NCBI GenBank assembly: GCA_937981555.1
Contig: CALJOK010000001.1
Span: 1-64,000 of the forward strand
Source of the DNA: an uncultured Saprospiraceae bacterium
GTDB lineage: Bacteria > Bacteroidota > Bacteroidia > Chitinophagales > Saprospiraceae
Length of the DNA stretch: 64,000 nucleotides
Reading direction: 5' to 3'
A model generated the notes under the pieces. The model was not told the origin of the DNA. It saw nothing but the letters and a program-made list of their open reading frames with translations, and did not search any database. Shown one piece after another: positions 18,413 through 27,861 of this stretch; within the stretch, counting starts at the first letter, position 1, and each line of letters begins with the position of its first letter. Position numbers and translations under genes: made by a program.

Positions 18413-18479
18413 AGTATCCAACAAGGAATAACTAATTTCCAATTTCTATGAAAATTAATTCTTCCTTGTTGAGTATTGG
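18413..18479. repeat. Imperfect inverted repeat between ggt and the PNGase F-like gene
   Basis: The arms share the core CAACAAGGAA / TTCCTTGTTG with flanking partial pairing (agtatc...taat / atta...gtattgg). It sits downstream of ggt and upstream of the next gene on the minus strand. No clear T run follows, so termination is uncertain. The motif CCTTGTTGAGTATT recurs at 28551. Confidence 0.6.
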
Positions 18480-18493
18480 TTATTACAAAGAGA

Positions 18494-20227
18494 TTAATAT
18501 CCCGCTGCCGAATCATCACCTCTAATATCTGCACCTCCTTCCAGTTTTCCATCAGGCATCACCAAAATGCCTTCGAAGCGACCAATCTTTCCACTTCCTC
18601 TAACACCAACCTTATGACCTAATTTTTCTAAAGCGGTAACTGTCTCCGCAGGAAAAGCATCTGTCTCCGTAAAAATTTGATCAGGTAACCATTGGTGATG
18701 AAACCGAGGTGCATTGACTGCTTCCGACATTCCCATTCCAAATTCTGATACATTTAAAAACACTTGGAAAACAGAAGTGATGATTGTCGAACCTCCAGGA
18801 GTTCCGATAACCATATTTAATTTTCCATCTTTTGTTGCAATGGTTGGAGTCATCGAACTCAACATTCTTTTTCCCGGTTCGATAGCATTAGCTTCTTCGC
18901 CAACTAATCCAAAAACATTTGGTACTCCAACTTTAGCACTCAAATCATCCATCTCATTATTTAAGAAAAAACCTGCGCCACTAACAACTACTTTTGAACC
19001 ATAACCAGTATTCAAAGTAGTGGTAACTGAAACAGCATTTCCATCTGCATCAATAATAGAAAAATGAGTAGTCTGATCACTTTCTTTTGTCAATACTCCA
19101 GCTTGAATACTATCACTTGGTGTAGCAGCATTTGGATTAAAATTAGCCATGCGTTCTTTTAAATAATTTTTATCCATCAATTCCTTTACAGGCACTTCGT
19201 AAAAATCAGGATCACCTAAATGTTTTGCTCGATCTGCAAAGGCTCGACGTTCTGCTTCTGCCATCACATGTATCGTTTGTGGAGAATGAAAGCCCCAATC
19301 TTTTATTGGATAATTTTCGACCATTCCTAACATTTGCGTCAAAGCAATTCCTCCACTTGAAGGAGGCGACATCGAAATGACTTCGTAATTTTTATATTGA
19401 CTTACAATTGGAGTTCTCCATTGTGCTTCATATTCTTTTAGATCTTCGTGAGTGATGATTCCATTTCCAGCTTTCATTTCTGCAACTAACTCATCAGCAA
19501 CTTCGCCTTCATAAAATCCTGCTCTACCTTTATTATGTATCAATTCATAAGTTCTTGCTAAATCGCTTTGAACCAATTTTTCTCCTTTCGCCCATTCTCC
19601 ATTTTCTTTGATAAAGACAGGTTGGGAAGTATTGAATTTTTCAAATTTATCTTTGTTTCTATTTAGACCATTTGCTTCTCGCTTAGTCAAAAGAATTCCA
19701 TCCTTTGCCAAATCCCAAGAAGGTTTGACTAATTGTTTCCAATCTTTTAGTTGACTATATTTTTCAAAAGCTTTCACCATGCCGTCAACTGTTCCAGGAA
19801 CTCCAACTGCTAAATGGCCATCGAGACTCAAACGAGGAACGACATTTCCCAAACTATCCAAATACATATCTCGAAATGCTGCCAAAGGTGCTTTCTCTCG
19901 ATAATCTAGTGCAGCAGTTGTTCCATCATTCATTCTAATGACCATAAAACCACCACCTCCAATATTTCCAGCAACAGGGTAAGTGACGCCCAAAGCAAAT
20001 TGAACTGCAATTGCAGCATCAATTGCATTCCCTCCTTTTCTCAAAATATCCATTCCCACTTTAGAGGCAAGAGGATGAGCAGAAACGACCATTGCTTTAT
20101 CTGAGATTAATTTTTTGTTTTGAGGATAGACTAATTCGTCTTTGTCTATTTTTTTAGCGGAATCTTGTTTGCAGCCGGCAAGTGGTATTAATGTTATTAT
20201 TAATATGAAAAGCATGTATTTCGTCAT
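18494..20227 (-). CDS. ggt: Gamma-glutamyltransferase, lipoprotein form
   Basis: The enzyme cleaves the gamma-glutamyl bond of glutathione and related peptides. It is made as a proenzyme that cuts itself before a Thr, which becomes the nucleophile. Here that residue is Thr386 in ESDQTTHFSIID (E. coli T391 equivalent). Other family marks are GGNAIDAAIA, GNIGGGGFM, the substrate loop SPPSSGG and the Gly-Gly oxyanion region near TPGGS. The chosen start gives MTKYMLFILIITLIPLAGC, a lipoprotein signal with Cys19; the longest frame adds 17 residues that would disrupt the signal. The total of 577 residues is normal. Membrane anchoring suggests periplasmic or surface recycling of glutathione or gamma-glutamyl peptides. 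It probably precedes the PNGase F-like gene in transcription order. Confidence 0.96.
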   Translation of the reverse strand: MTKYMLFILIITLIPLAGCKQDSAKKIDKDELVYPQNKKLISDKAMVVSAHPLASKVGMDILRKGGNAIDAAIAVQFALGVTYPVAGNIGGGGFMVIRMNDGTTAALDYREKAPLAAFRDMYLDSLGNVVPRLSLDGHLAVGVPGTVDGMVKAFEKYSQLKDWKQLVKPSWDLAKDGILLTKREANGLNRNKDKFEKFNTSQPVFIKENGEWAKGEKLVQSDLARTYELIHNKGRAGFYEGEVADELVAEMKAGNGIITHEDLKEYEAQWRTPIVSQYKNYEVISMSPPSSGGIALTQMLGMVENYPIKDWGFHSPQTIHVMAEAERRAFADRAKHLGDPDFYEVPVKELMDKNYLKERMANFNPNAATPSDSIQAGVLTKESDQTTHFSIIDADGNAVSVTTTLNTGYGSKVVVSGAGFFLNNEMDDLSAKVGVPNVFGLVGEEANAIEPGKRMLSSMTPTIATKDGKLNMVIGTPGGSTIITSVFQVFLNVSEFGMGMSEAVNAPRFHHQWLPDQIFTETDAFPAETVTALEKLGHKVGVRGSGKIGRFEGILVMPDGKLEGGADIRGDDSAAGY

Positions 20228-20428
20228 GAATTGTGGTTTAAACATATTATTAAAATATTTTTTATAAAAAATGAACATATTATGAAAAGTGGTATAGTAT
20301 TTGAAATTATATTTATTGTAAGTTGATTAACAATGGCTAATAAATTTAATTAATTATAATTTGAGTTATTCAACTTTTTGAAAAGACTATAATCAAGAGA
20401 ATAGTATTAAAAATAGTGTCAATAATTT

Positions 20429-20436
20429 TATCTTTG
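20429..20436 (+). promoter_or_regulatory. Candidate -7 box (TATCTTTG)
   Basis: TATCTTTG fits the Bacteroidota -7 consensus TAnnTTTG. It is about 105 bp upstream of the plus-strand gene at 20542. No TTG was found at the -33 spacing, so this is a partial match only. Confidence 0.35.
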
Positions 20437-20541
20437 TGAACTCTTTAGATCAGACCTGTTGAACAAATATTAATGAATGAATTTAGGTCTTTCCAAAAGA
20501 ATTTCAAATAAAAAATAAGATTAACTTTTTTTAAATTTCAA

Positions 20542-21225
20542 ATGATGAGGCTGCTACACCGTATCCTGTTGCCTTGCTTTCTATTGTTCTTTTTTAGTCT
20601 ACTGGTTTCTACATCAATCAATGCAAAGTGCATTTATTTGCAACCAGTAAAAATTAAATCAATGGAAGTAGGAAACATGCTTTCATGGTCCACGTATAAA
20701 GAGGTGGACAACAAGTTTTTTGTGATTCTAAAATCAGTAGATGGAATTAATTTTAAAAAAACTGGCGACGTTGAAGGCGCTGGAAATTCCAACTCAATTA
20801 GAACATACCGATTTTTAGATTTAGCGATCGGAGAGCAAAAAACGTATTATCGAATATTGCACTATGCGACTGATAATAGTTTTACAGAAAGTGAAACATT
20901 TATCATTGATCGAGCAACTGTAAATAATTTGATGATTACATCGATAAGTAGTACGGTTACCGATAGAAAATTAAGTTTGACCGTTAAGTCAGTAGTTGAA
21001 ACGGATGCCACTTTTGAGTTTAGAAAAATGAACGGAGAAGTGTTGTCAAGAGGAAAAAAGAAATTGACAAAAGGTTTAAACGCACTTTCTTTTGACTGTT
21101 CCAAATTACCAAATGGACGGTACGAAATTATTCTAAAAGGGAATAATGAAGAAGAAAAAATATCAATTAGAAAAGTAAAAACCTCCGAGATGCCGAAGCT
21201 CGAATATGAGGTTATCAAGAAATAA
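20542..21225 (+). CDS. Small secreted fibronectin-like protein
   Basis: This 227-residue product has a signal peptide (MMRLLHRILLPCFLLFFFSLLVSTSINA). One beta-sandwich module follows, resembling those found just before T9SS sorting domains: LSWSTYKEVDNKFFVILKSVDGINFKKTG, then YRFLDLAIGEQKTYYRI. A second beta-rich segment (about 135-210) ends NALSFDCSKLPNGRYEIILKGN, which resembles the last strands of a sorting domain. It lacks the usual PNP motif and continues with a short charged tail, so export by T9SS is doubtful. It could be a periplasmic or surface protein of unknown role. It stands alone, with a hairpin terminator shortly after the stop. Confidence 0.8.
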   Translation: MMRLLHRILLPCFLLFFFSLLVSTSINAKCIYLQPVKIKSMEVGNMLSWSTYKEVDNKFFVILKSVDGINFKKTGDVEGAGNSNSIRTYRFLDLAIGEQKTYYRILHYATDNSFTESETFIIDRATVNNLMITSISSTVTDRKLSLTVKSVVETDATFEFRKMNGEVLSRGKKKLTKGLNALSFDCSKLPNGRYEIILKGNNEEEKISIRKVKTSEMPKLEYEVIKK

Positions 21226-21296
21226 AAGGTTCGGTCGCGAGCAATCGTGATCGGAAATTTTGGTTATGTATTTTCATGGTTATGTTGTTGTTGTGT

Positions 21297-21325
21297 CATC
21301 CTGAATCTTTCAGGATGGCACTATT
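21297..21325 (+). terminator. Hairpin terminator
   Basis: A CATCCTGA / TCAGGATG stem with a short loop is followed by gcactattttttt, about 70 bp after the stop of the gene at 20542. Confidence 0.65.
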
Positions 21326-21346
21326 TTTTTTGGGAAACATGAAATT

Positions 21347-21667
21347 TTATTTCGATTTTAGCGACATCACAAATTCATAACTCTCCACCACATACTTCGC
21401 CAACAATTCCAACTCATCCCACATACTTTCAGGCACTAAAACATAATCTTTTATTGTCGCCCCGTGCGATTTGTAAATAGTGGCTTTGTATTTTTCTTTA
21501 AAAGTTGCTTGCGATTCTTTCGATAATCTAATTCCTATTTCACCATCTTTATTGAAAAGCGTAAACATATAACCGTTGGCCGAAGTATAAGGCATGGTTT
21601 TGCCTTTTCGCTCATAAGGAGTGAGGGCGATTAATTGATCGTAAGTTTTTAATTTTTCTTTCCACAT
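21347..21667 (-). CDS. TfoX N-terminal-domain-like protein
   Basis: This 106-residue protein matches the TfoX_N plan: a helix, the ERKGKTMPYTSANGYMFTLFNKDGEIGIRLS region, then KEKYKATIYKSHGATIKDYVLVPESMWDE and a C-terminal helix. Stand-alone proteins of this type are common and of unclear function; true TfoX is a competence regulator with an extra C-terminal domain that is missing here. The start MWKEKLKTYDQL was chosen because the 11 extra codons upstream would overlap the neighbouring gene's end. It lies 25 bp after the GNAT gene on the same strand, probably co-transcribed. Confidence 0.75.
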   Translation of the reverse strand: MWKEKLKTYDQLIALTPYERKGKTMPYTSANGYMFTLFNKDGEIGIRLSKESQATFKEKYKATIYKSHGATIKDYVLVPESMWDELELLAKYVVESYEFVMSLKSK

Positions 21668-21692
21668 AATTTTTATGTTTTGATTCACAAAA

Positions 21693-22157
21693 TTATTCAA
21701 CTTCCATTCTCATGGTAACCATATATTTTTTAAAACCTGCCTTTTCGTAAGCTCGAATGGCTGAGTCATTTTCATCATAAACTTGTAATTGGATTTCAGT
21801 TATATTTTTTGACTTTGCCCAATGGCTTAGATTTTTAATAATCTTTCCATTGATTCCTTTTCCTCGATATTCAGAATGAACAAACATAAAACCTAAGTAA
21901 GCATATTTATCATATTTGAAATAAGGTTTTGCTTCGACAATTTTGCCGTAGGCGGAAGCGACTACTTTATCGTCAACTATAGCGACAACGACTTCCGCAT
22001 TTTCTGATCCGATCATTGCTTTGATGTCGTAATAAGAAATTGGATCATTGTCTAAAGTTGGATCGAAGGGGCGTTCGAAGGTAATGATGCCTTGCTCGAA
22101 TTCTAGTAATGTTGGAAGATCTTCGAGTAGGGCGGGGCGGACTTGGATTTCTTTCAT
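21693..22157 (-). CDS. GNAT-family N-acetyltransferase
   Basis: This 154-residue protein has a GNAT fold. The N-terminal strand is IQVRPALLEDLPTLLEFEQG. The central strand LGFMFVHSEYRGKGINGKII carries the RGKGING acetyl-CoA pyrophosphate loop (the R/Q-x-x-G-x-G/A type). The motif-B end is QVYDENDSAIRAYEKAGFKKY. All acetyl-CoA motifs look intact, so it should be active, but the acceptor cannot be predicted. It is upstream of the TfoX_N-like gene on the same strand. A long inverted repeat at 22177-22260 lies immediately upstream of its start. Confidence 0.9.
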   Translation of the reverse strand: MKEIQVRPALLEDLPTLLEFEQGIITFERPFDPTLDNDPISYYDIKAMIGSENAEVVVAIVDDKVVASAYGKIVEAKPYFKYDKYAYLGFMFVHSEYRGKGINGKIIKNLSHWAKSKNITEIQLQVYDENDSAIRAYEKAGFKKYMVTMRMEVE

Positions 22158-22176
22158 TGGTAAATTATTGTTGATT

Positions 22177-22260
22177 GATGCGAACGCAGATGATGCGGAT
22201 TTTAGTAGATTGATGAGAGCAACATGTAATCATCAAATCCGCGTCATCCGCGTTCCCATC
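22177..22260. repeat. GAACGCGGATGA-type inverted repeat, copy 1
   Basis: Arms 22177-22202 (gatgcgaacgcagatgatgc...) and 22235-22260 pair at 23 of 26 positions around a 32-nt loop. It lies between two minus-strand genes. Related copies are at 26107-26150 and 37011-37038. Confidence 0.88.
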
Positions 22261-22280
22261 CGAAAGTAATGATTTTATGT

Positions 22281-22676
22281 TTAGTTAATAATTTCTTTTT
22301 TAAAAAGAACAGATCCTTTTGTGTCAAAAGATTTCAATTCATATTTTTTTAATCGTAAAATTCTTTGAAGTTTGTTATTGGGTTTATGGCAATTAGTGGC
22401 ATGGACATACCAATGGATTTCATCGAATCTTTTCAATTTTCCATAAGTTCGAATAATGGATTTGATAGAAATTAAAACACCTTCACCACCACCGTCAATG
22501 TGTACTAAGTCAATATGTAATTGATTATTTACTTTATGAAATTGTCCAAGAATTTCTGCTGTTCCTGCGGAGAAAACTGTTGGTTCATTTATGAAAATTA
22601 ATTTTTCAAATTCTGAATCACCTGCAAGTTTCTTTAATTCTTCGACGGAATAGCCATCAATTAAAATTTCATTCAT
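22281..22676 (-). CDS. Hypothetical protein, GNAT-like C-terminal half
   Basis: The longest frame is 150 residues; I place the start 19 codons in, at MNEILIDGYSVEELK, because a good promoter (22719-22750) overlaps the longer version. The 131-residue protein includes HIDGGGEGVLISIKSIIR and then WYVHATNCHKPNNKLQRILRLKKYEL. That second segment resembles the last helix and strand of N-acetyltransferases (an x-NP-x-L-x-R-x-L-x-x-x-G/Y-F pattern). The acetyl-CoA loop is not convincingly present, so it may be a degenerate or distant relative. I cannot assign a function. Confidence 0.7.
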   Translation of the reverse strand: MNEILIDGYSVEELKKLAGDSEFEKLIFINEPTVFSAGTAEILGQFHKVNNQLHIDLVHIDGGGEGVLISIKSIIRTYGKLKRFDEIHWYVHATNCHKPNNKLQRILRLKKYELKSFDTKGSVLFKKEIIN

Positions 22677-22718
22677 GGTATTTTTATTTTTTCTAATAAA
22701 ATCCAAAATAGCAATTCC

Positions 22719-22750
22719 CAAACATATCCCCAAAATACTCTTCTTTCAAA
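22719..22750 (-). promoter_or_regulatory. Promoter of the gene ending at 22281 (TTTG-N20-TATGTTTG)
   Basis: On the minus strand, TTTG (22750-22747) is followed 20 nt later by TATGTTTG (22726-22719). Both match the Bacteroidota -33 (TTG) and -7 (TAnnTTTG) elements. The likely transcript start is about 35 nt upstream of the ATG at 22676, which supports that start codon. Confidence 0.6.
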
Positions 22751-22835
22751 ACCTCCATTTTCCATAAAAATCATATATTGAGAAGCTAAATTTTTTTTTT
22801 ACAAAACGAAATTTCCTAACCAACCCAATCTACAT

Positions 22836-25800
22836 ATGAGATCGAAATTTTACCTGAAAATTTCATGGAGTTTTATTTTTACCCTTTTTACATTTTTAAA
22901 TCTTTTTGGGCAAAAAAATACCATCACCGGAACAGTTTATGATGAAACTGGAGAAACCTTGATTGGAGCAACTATTTTGGAAAAGGGTAATCCTGAGAAT
23001 GGAACGACAACAGGAATAGATGGGAGTTTTCAACTAGAAATTACCTCCGTAAATGTATTGTTGGAAATTTCTTACACCGGTTACGCTACACAAGAAGTAA
23101 AAGTAATTAATAGGGAACCTTTAAAAATAACGATGCAATCTTCTTCTAATTCTATCGAAGAAGTCGTCGTTACCGCACTTGGGATCAAGCGGCAAAAAAG
23201 AGAGTTAGGTTACTCCACCGAAAGTTTCGAAGGTGATGCGATTCAATTATCTCAAGCACCCAATATTGTGAATTCACTTCAAGGTCGTTCGGCAGGTGTA
23301 CAAGTCAGTAGTGCGAATGGAGTAGATGGTGGGACAACAAGAATTACGATTCGAGGAAATAATAATATTGATTCGGATAATCAACCTTTGATTATTGTCG
23401 ATGGTGTTCCATTGCAAAATCAAGTTGGTTTAGAAAATATAGGGAGAGGAGTTGATTGGGGTTCTGCGATTAATAATATCAATCCCAATGACATTGAAAC
23501 ATACAACATTCTCAAAGGTCCAACGGCTGCTGCAAAATATGGTTCACGAGGTGCGAATGGCGTAATTTTAATTACCACCAAAAGAGGGAAGCAACAAAAA
23601 GGAATTGGAATCAACTATTCTTTCCAACATAAAATCATCCAACCTTATCGCTACCGAGATGTCCAAAATGTTTATGGCGCAGGTGGCCCAACAACTTTGC
23701 TCGAACCAACTTTGCCAACTGATGCCAACGGAGATTTTCGTTACCCCTCTCAAGAGGATGTATATTTGACGGATGGTGTTTTTGGACAAAGTTCAACAAG
23801 TGTTTTTGGTTTTTATGGAACAGGAGTTTCATGGGGGGCAAAGATGGAAGGGCAAATGGTTCGATGGTGGGATGGCGAAATGCGTTCCTTCGATCCTCAA
23901 CCTGACAACTTAAAATTGTTTTTCTCCAATGGAAATACCACTACGCATAATTTGTCTTTTTCAGGTGGTGGAGAAATGGGAACGATGCGAGTTTCTCTTA
24001 CTCGAACAGACCATAAAGCCATTGTTCCAAATAGTAATTACAATCAAACGACAGTCAACATTGGTTCGACTTTAAATATTTCTTCGAAGGTAAAAGCAGA
24101 TGTAGCAGTAACTTATTTGAACTACCAAAGATTAAATAGTCCGACTCTAGGTGACGATCATTTGAATTCATTTGCTAAGGGGATGATTTATAGTTTTCCA
24201 AGAAGTTATAAAGGTTTGGAACAAGAAATTAACACCTTACCTGATGGCACCCAAAATAATTATGGAGGAAGTTTTCCTTTCGAATATGCTGGGCCAAATA
24301 TTTGGTGGAACGCTTATAATAACAATACAAAACTTGATCGGAATAAATTAATTGGATCAATAAGTTTGAATTATCAAATTACAAATTGGTTATCTGCCCG
24401 AGGGAGATTGGGGCTGGATTTTTCTTTTGCGGAATTTGAAACTAGAAATAATCCGATTGATGCATTGGGGATTTTAAATGGTCGATACTCAAATGAATTG
24501 GCAAAAGATCGTGTATTGAATAATGACTTTTTGGTTACCGCAACTAATGATGGACTTTTCGATTCGCCGATTGATATTTCTCTGTCAGTTGGAGGAACGC
24601 AATGGTCTCGGAATCAATATGGTATCAGAGCAACGTCTGGAGAATGGGTAAATCCTTGGTTGTTTAATTTTAATAATTATGAAGAATTAGTGGATAGGCA
24701 AGCGCCTTCGGAAATTTTTTATGATAAAAAAATCAATTCGGTTTTCTCCTTTTTAAATTTGAGTTATGAAAATTATCTCTTCCTCGAACTGTCAGGAAGG
24801 AATGATTGGTCATCGTCTTTGCCGATTGAAAACAACTCTTATTTCTATCCATCAGCTTCTTTGAGTTTTATTGCAACGGAAGCTTTTGACCTGAAATTAA
24901 AGTGGTTGAATTTTCTAAAACTTAGAGGAGCGTATGCTCAAACAGCAACGGATACTGATCCCTTTCAAGTGGACTTTACTTATCGAACAGGTACTTTTGG
25001 AAATAACCAAACAGCTGCTTTGCCAACCACCGTTCCTCCAATTGCGCTTAAACCTCAGCGAGCTAATTCTTATGAAGTTGGAACGACGATGGGCTTATTG
25101 GACAATAAATTAAATATCGATTTCACCTATTATTATATTCGATCCTATGATCAAATTTTGGATGCAGTTTTACCGACTTCATCTGGTGCGCCGACGGGTA
25201 TTAGAATCAACACGGGTGAGTTAGAAAATAAAGGAATCGAGGCAATTATCTCCGCTACAATTTTTCAAAGAAAAAATTTCTTCTTGCAAACCGGCTTTAA
25301 TATTGGACGAAATCGTAACCGGGTGACGAGTATGGGAATTGGTGCCAAGGTGAAAGAGATTGCTAATATTTGGGGAACAGAAGGGCCGACAATTTCAGTT
25401 AGAGAGGGAGATGAATTTGGAACGATCATGGGGTTCGATTATCAATATCATGAAAATGGTCAACCGATTTTGAATGAAGAAGGCACCCATTATTTAGTTA
25501 CTTCGAATCGAGTTCCGATTGGAAATGCGTCGCCTGATTTTATTGCGGGATGGAATATGAAAGCAGGATACAAAGGATTTACCTTGAGCACTTTGATTGA
25601 TACAAAATGGGGTGGAGATATTTATTCAGGGTCGTATGTTTCGAGTTTGCAAAATGGTCAGAGCCCTTCAACTTTGTTAGAAAGACAAGGTGGCGGATTA
25701 CCTTATACTGATCCTGCGGGGAATGTCAGAAATGTGGGAGTTGTCTTGCCAGGAGTGTATACTGATGGTACTGAAAATCAAAAAGTAGTTCATTATTTAT

Positions 25801-26111
25801 TTAAATATATCCCGAATACAGGAGGTTGGGGGCCGTTTTTGAGTACACCTGGGATTTTGGAAAACTCTTATGTGAAGTTAAGAGAAGTGACTTTGTCTTA
25901 TCATTTTAATGAAAAATTTAATCAAAAAACAAAGGTGTTTCAAGACTTGACTTTGTCGTTAGTGGGGAGAGATTTATTTTATATTTATACTTCTTTGCCT
26001 GATCAAATTAATCCAGAAGGGGCGAATGGATCGGGGAATGCGCAAGGATTGGAGTGGGCGGCATTTCCAGGAACGAGGTCGTTTGGGGTGAGTTTGAATG
26101 CGAGTTTTTGA
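22836..26111 (+). CDS. SusC/RagA-family TonB-linked outer-membrane protein
   Basis: This 1091-residue protein has a signal peptide (ends near NLFGQ), a carboxypeptidase-regulatory-like N-terminal domain (ITGTVYDETGETLIGATI), the SusC signature SIEEVVVTALGIKRQKRELGY, a plug domain (NSLQGRSAGVQVSS, ITIRGNNNI, NDIETYNILKGPTAAAKYGSRGANGVILITTK) and a long beta-barrel ending in an aromatic residue (NASF). Such proteins form the barrel of a pedal-bin importer with a SusD lipoprotein, taking up oligosaccharides or peptides using TonB energy. SusD follows directly. No FecR/ECF or hybrid two-component regulator adjoins, so substrate control is not evident. The stop codon lies inside a palindromic repeat (26107-26150). 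Confidence 0.96.
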   Translation: MRSKFYLKISWSFIFTLFTFLNLFGQKNTITGTVYDETGETLIGATILEKGNPENGTTTGIDGSFQLEITSVNVLLEISYTGYATQEVKVINREPLKITMQSSSNSIEEVVVTALGIKRQKRELGYSTESFEGDAIQLSQAPNIVNSLQGRSAGVQVSSANGVDGGTTRITIRGNNNIDSDNQPLIIVDGVPLQNQVGLENIGRGVDWGSAINNINPNDIETYNILKGPTAAAKYGSRGANGVILITTKRGKQQKGIGINYSFQHKIIQPYRYRDVQNVYGAGGPTTLLEPTLPTDANGDFRYPSQEDVYLTDGVFGQSSTSVFGFYGTGVSWGAKMEGQMVRWWDGEMRSFDPQPDNLKLFFSNGNTTTHNLSFSGGGEMGTMRVSLTRTDHKAIVPNSNYNQTTVNIGSTLNISSKVKADVAVTYLNYQRLNSPTLGDDHLNSFAKGMIYSFPRSYKGLEQEINTLPDGTQNNYGGSFPFEYAGPNIWWNAYNNNTKLDRNKLIGSISLNYQITNWLSARGRLGLDFSFAEFETRNNPIDALGILNGRYSNELAKDRVLNNDFLVTATNDGLFDSPIDISLSVGGTQWSRNQYGIRATSGEWVNPWLFNFNNYEELVDRQAPSEIFYDKKINSVFSFLNLSYENYLFLELSGRNDWSSSLPIENNSYFYPSASLSFIATEAFDLKLKWLNFLKLRGAYAQTATDTDPFQVDFTYRTGTFGNNQTAALPTTVPPIALKPQRANSYEVGTTMGLLDNKLNIDFTYYYIRSYDQILDAVLPTSSGAPTGIRINTGELENKGIEAIISATIFQRKNFFLQTGFNIGRNRNRVTSMGIGAKVKEIANIWGTEGPTISVREGDEFGTIMGFDYQYHENGQPILNEEGTHYLVTSNRVPIGNASPDFIAGWNMKAGYKGFTLSTLIDTKWGGDIYSGSYVSSLQNGQSPSTLLERQGGGLPYTDPAGNVRNVGVVLPGVYTDGTENQKVVHYLFKYIPNTGGWGPFLSTPGILENSYVKLREVTLSYHFNEKFNQKTKVFQDLTLSLVGRDLFYIYTSLPDQINPEGANGSGNAQGLEWAAFPGTRSFGVSLNASF

Positions 26112-26150
26112 TGGAACGCGGATGATCCGCATCATCCGCGTTCTATCAAA
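26107..26150. repeat. GAACGCGGATGA-type inverted repeat, copy 2
   Basis: Arms 26107-26126 (tttgatggaacgcggatgat) and 26131-26150 pair at 19 of 20 positions around the loop ccgc. The proximal arm includes the susC-like stop codon, and the element fills the gap before the susD-like gene. A hairpin at this spot could attenuate SusD relative to SusC or stabilise the upstream mRNA. Confidence 0.92.
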
Positions 26151-26184
26151 TCAATCTTATCATTTTAATTTGAAAAAAGATTTT

Positions 26185-27795
26185 ATGAAAAAATTATTAA
26201 AATATATTCCTGTTTTTACCATCTTAGTTTTTCTCAACTCCTGCGAAAAAGGATTTGAAGATTTAAATAAAAATCCAGAATTTCCAACTCAAACGGATAT
26301 TGGACCACTCTTTAATTTTGTTATTCAATCTACACAACTCGGTGGCGACGAACAACTTTTTATGCACAATGAAGTGATTTACCCGATCACTCAACAAGGG
26401 GCATTGACTGCTGAGACTTTTCAAAATACACCACGAGGAACCGAAGATATTTGGACTAAATATTATACCTCATTAGCGAATGTGAGAGAGTTAGAACAAC
26501 GATTTGATGACTACAAAGGCGATCAAGAGGCAACGAATAATGTGAGAGCAATGGTGAAAATAATTTTAGCTTATCAGACATTTCGAGTGACTGATCTGTT
26601 TGGAGATATTCCGTTATTTGATGCAGGCAAAGCGTTCCAAAGTTTAGATTTTTTAGAACCAAAATATGATAGTCAAGAGGCGATTTATAAATTTTTATTA
26701 GACGAATTAAAATGGGCGAATGATAATATCAATACTTCGCAAGATCCAAAAACTGCATCGGGAGAAGCTTATTTAAGTTTTGACAATTTTGATAATATTT
26801 TTAATGCAGTAGGGAATAGTGGAAATGCAAATGTATTGTTATGGCAAAAATTTGCGAACTCACTTCGATTACGATATGCTTTGCGAATGGTAGAAAAAGA
26901 TGCGAGTTTTGCTCAACCCATCTTGCAAGATGTATTGGATAATGACTTGCCAATAATTGAGGAAGGAGAAGATGTTGGTTTGCATCCAAGTGAATTAGAT
27001 TGGGAAAAAACTTCCACCCATTATTCATTTCACGAACATAAAAAATTGCGAATGGGATCGACTATTTGGAATATGATGTCGGAAAATGATAATGTTGATG
27101 GAAGTGGAATTTTTGATCCACGAGCCTATATTTTCTTCGAAACTAACAATTCAAATGAGTGGGTTGCATTTCCTCAAATTCCAGATTCGAACACAGAAGT
27201 TGCAGGTGGGATTCCTTACCAAGGACATCGAGATGTGAATTATTCGACTAAGGGTTCAGGCAATATTTATTCACCATTTAATTATTATTTGATTCGAGAT
27301 AGATATGATGTTCCTGAAATAATGATGACTGCTGCGGAGGTGAATTTTTTAAAAGCTGAAATATATTTTAGAGGTTTGGGAGTAGCTGTTGATGAAGGAG
27401 AGGGGAGAGCACAATACACAAATGGTGTGGTGACTTCCATTAAATTTTGGCAAAATGTTTTTCAAAATACGGGCATTTGGGAAAATGCGCCGACGATACT
27501 TTCAAGTGGGGAAGTTTTTAGTGTGACGAATCATCCAAAAATTAATATTTTTACCAGTAACGATCAATTGAATTTAATTTATGCACAACGTTGGATGGAT
27601 GCTTTTCGACAACCTTGGGAAGCGTATGCTTTGCTTCGACGTACAGAAGCGACTCCGAGAGAAGGTGGGATTCCGAATTATTATCGCTTCGCATATCCTT
27701 CGACGGAGATTCAAAATAATGCAACAAATTGGGCCGAGCAGGTTGCGCGGATGGGGGAGGATTCGCCAGAGGTGAAGGTGTGGTGGATGGAATAG
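26185..27795 (+). CDS. SusD/RagB-family surface lipoprotein
   Basis: This 536-residue lipoprotein is the partner of the SusC-like protein just upstream. The start was placed at MKKLLKYIPVFTILVFLNSC, which gives a lipoprotein signal with Cys20; the open frame extends 29 codons further up but through the palindromic repeat. After the lipobox comes EKGFEDLNKNPEFP, a SusD-like opening. TPR-like helices follow (NVRAMVKIILAYQTFRVTDLFGDIPL, and later AEVNFLKAEIYFRG) and the C-terminal MTAAEV...RWMDAFRQPWEAYALLRRT typical of the SusD-like 2 group. It caps the barrel and binds substrate. The ligand is not predictable, but a PNGase F-like protein and a tricorn protease follow on the same strand. Confidence 0.94.
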   Translation: MKKLLKYIPVFTILVFLNSCEKGFEDLNKNPEFPTQTDIGPLFNFVIQSTQLGGDEQLFMHNEVIYPITQQGALTAETFQNTPRGTEDIWTKYYTSLANVRELEQRFDDYKGDQEATNNVRAMVKIILAYQTFRVTDLFGDIPLFDAGKAFQSLDFLEPKYDSQEAIYKFLLDELKWANDNINTSQDPKTASGEAYLSFDNFDNIFNAVGNSGNANVLLWQKFANSLRLRYALRMVEKDASFAQPILQDVLDNDLPIIEEGEDVGLHPSELDWEKTSTHYSFHEHKKLRMGSTIWNMMSENDNVDGSGIFDPRAYIFFETNNSNEWVAFPQIPDSNTEVAGGIPYQGHRDVNYSTKGSGNIYSPFNYYLIRDRYDVPEIMMTAAEVNFLKAEIYFRGLGVAVDEGEGRAQYTNGVVTSIKFWQNVFQNTGIWENAPTILSSGEVFSVTNHPKINIFTSNDQLNLIYAQRWMDAFRQPWEAYALLRRTEATPREGGIPNYYRFAYPSTEIQNNATNWAEQVARMGEDSPEVKVWWME

Positions 27796-27861
27796 AAGAC
27801 TATTTATTTAGGAATGGTTTGCTACGAATTTGAAATTAGAGAAACAATCAAGTAAAGTCTA

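Noticed and set aside
22177-26150. Palindromes as insertion-sequence ends
   Set aside because: No transposase gene, target duplications or composite structure lie between or next to them; they are compact intergenic hairpins.
26098-26184. Upstream start for the SusD-like gene
   Set aside because: The extra 29 codons run through the palindromic repeat and precede a perfect lipoprotein signal peptide; the internal ATG at 26185 is far better.
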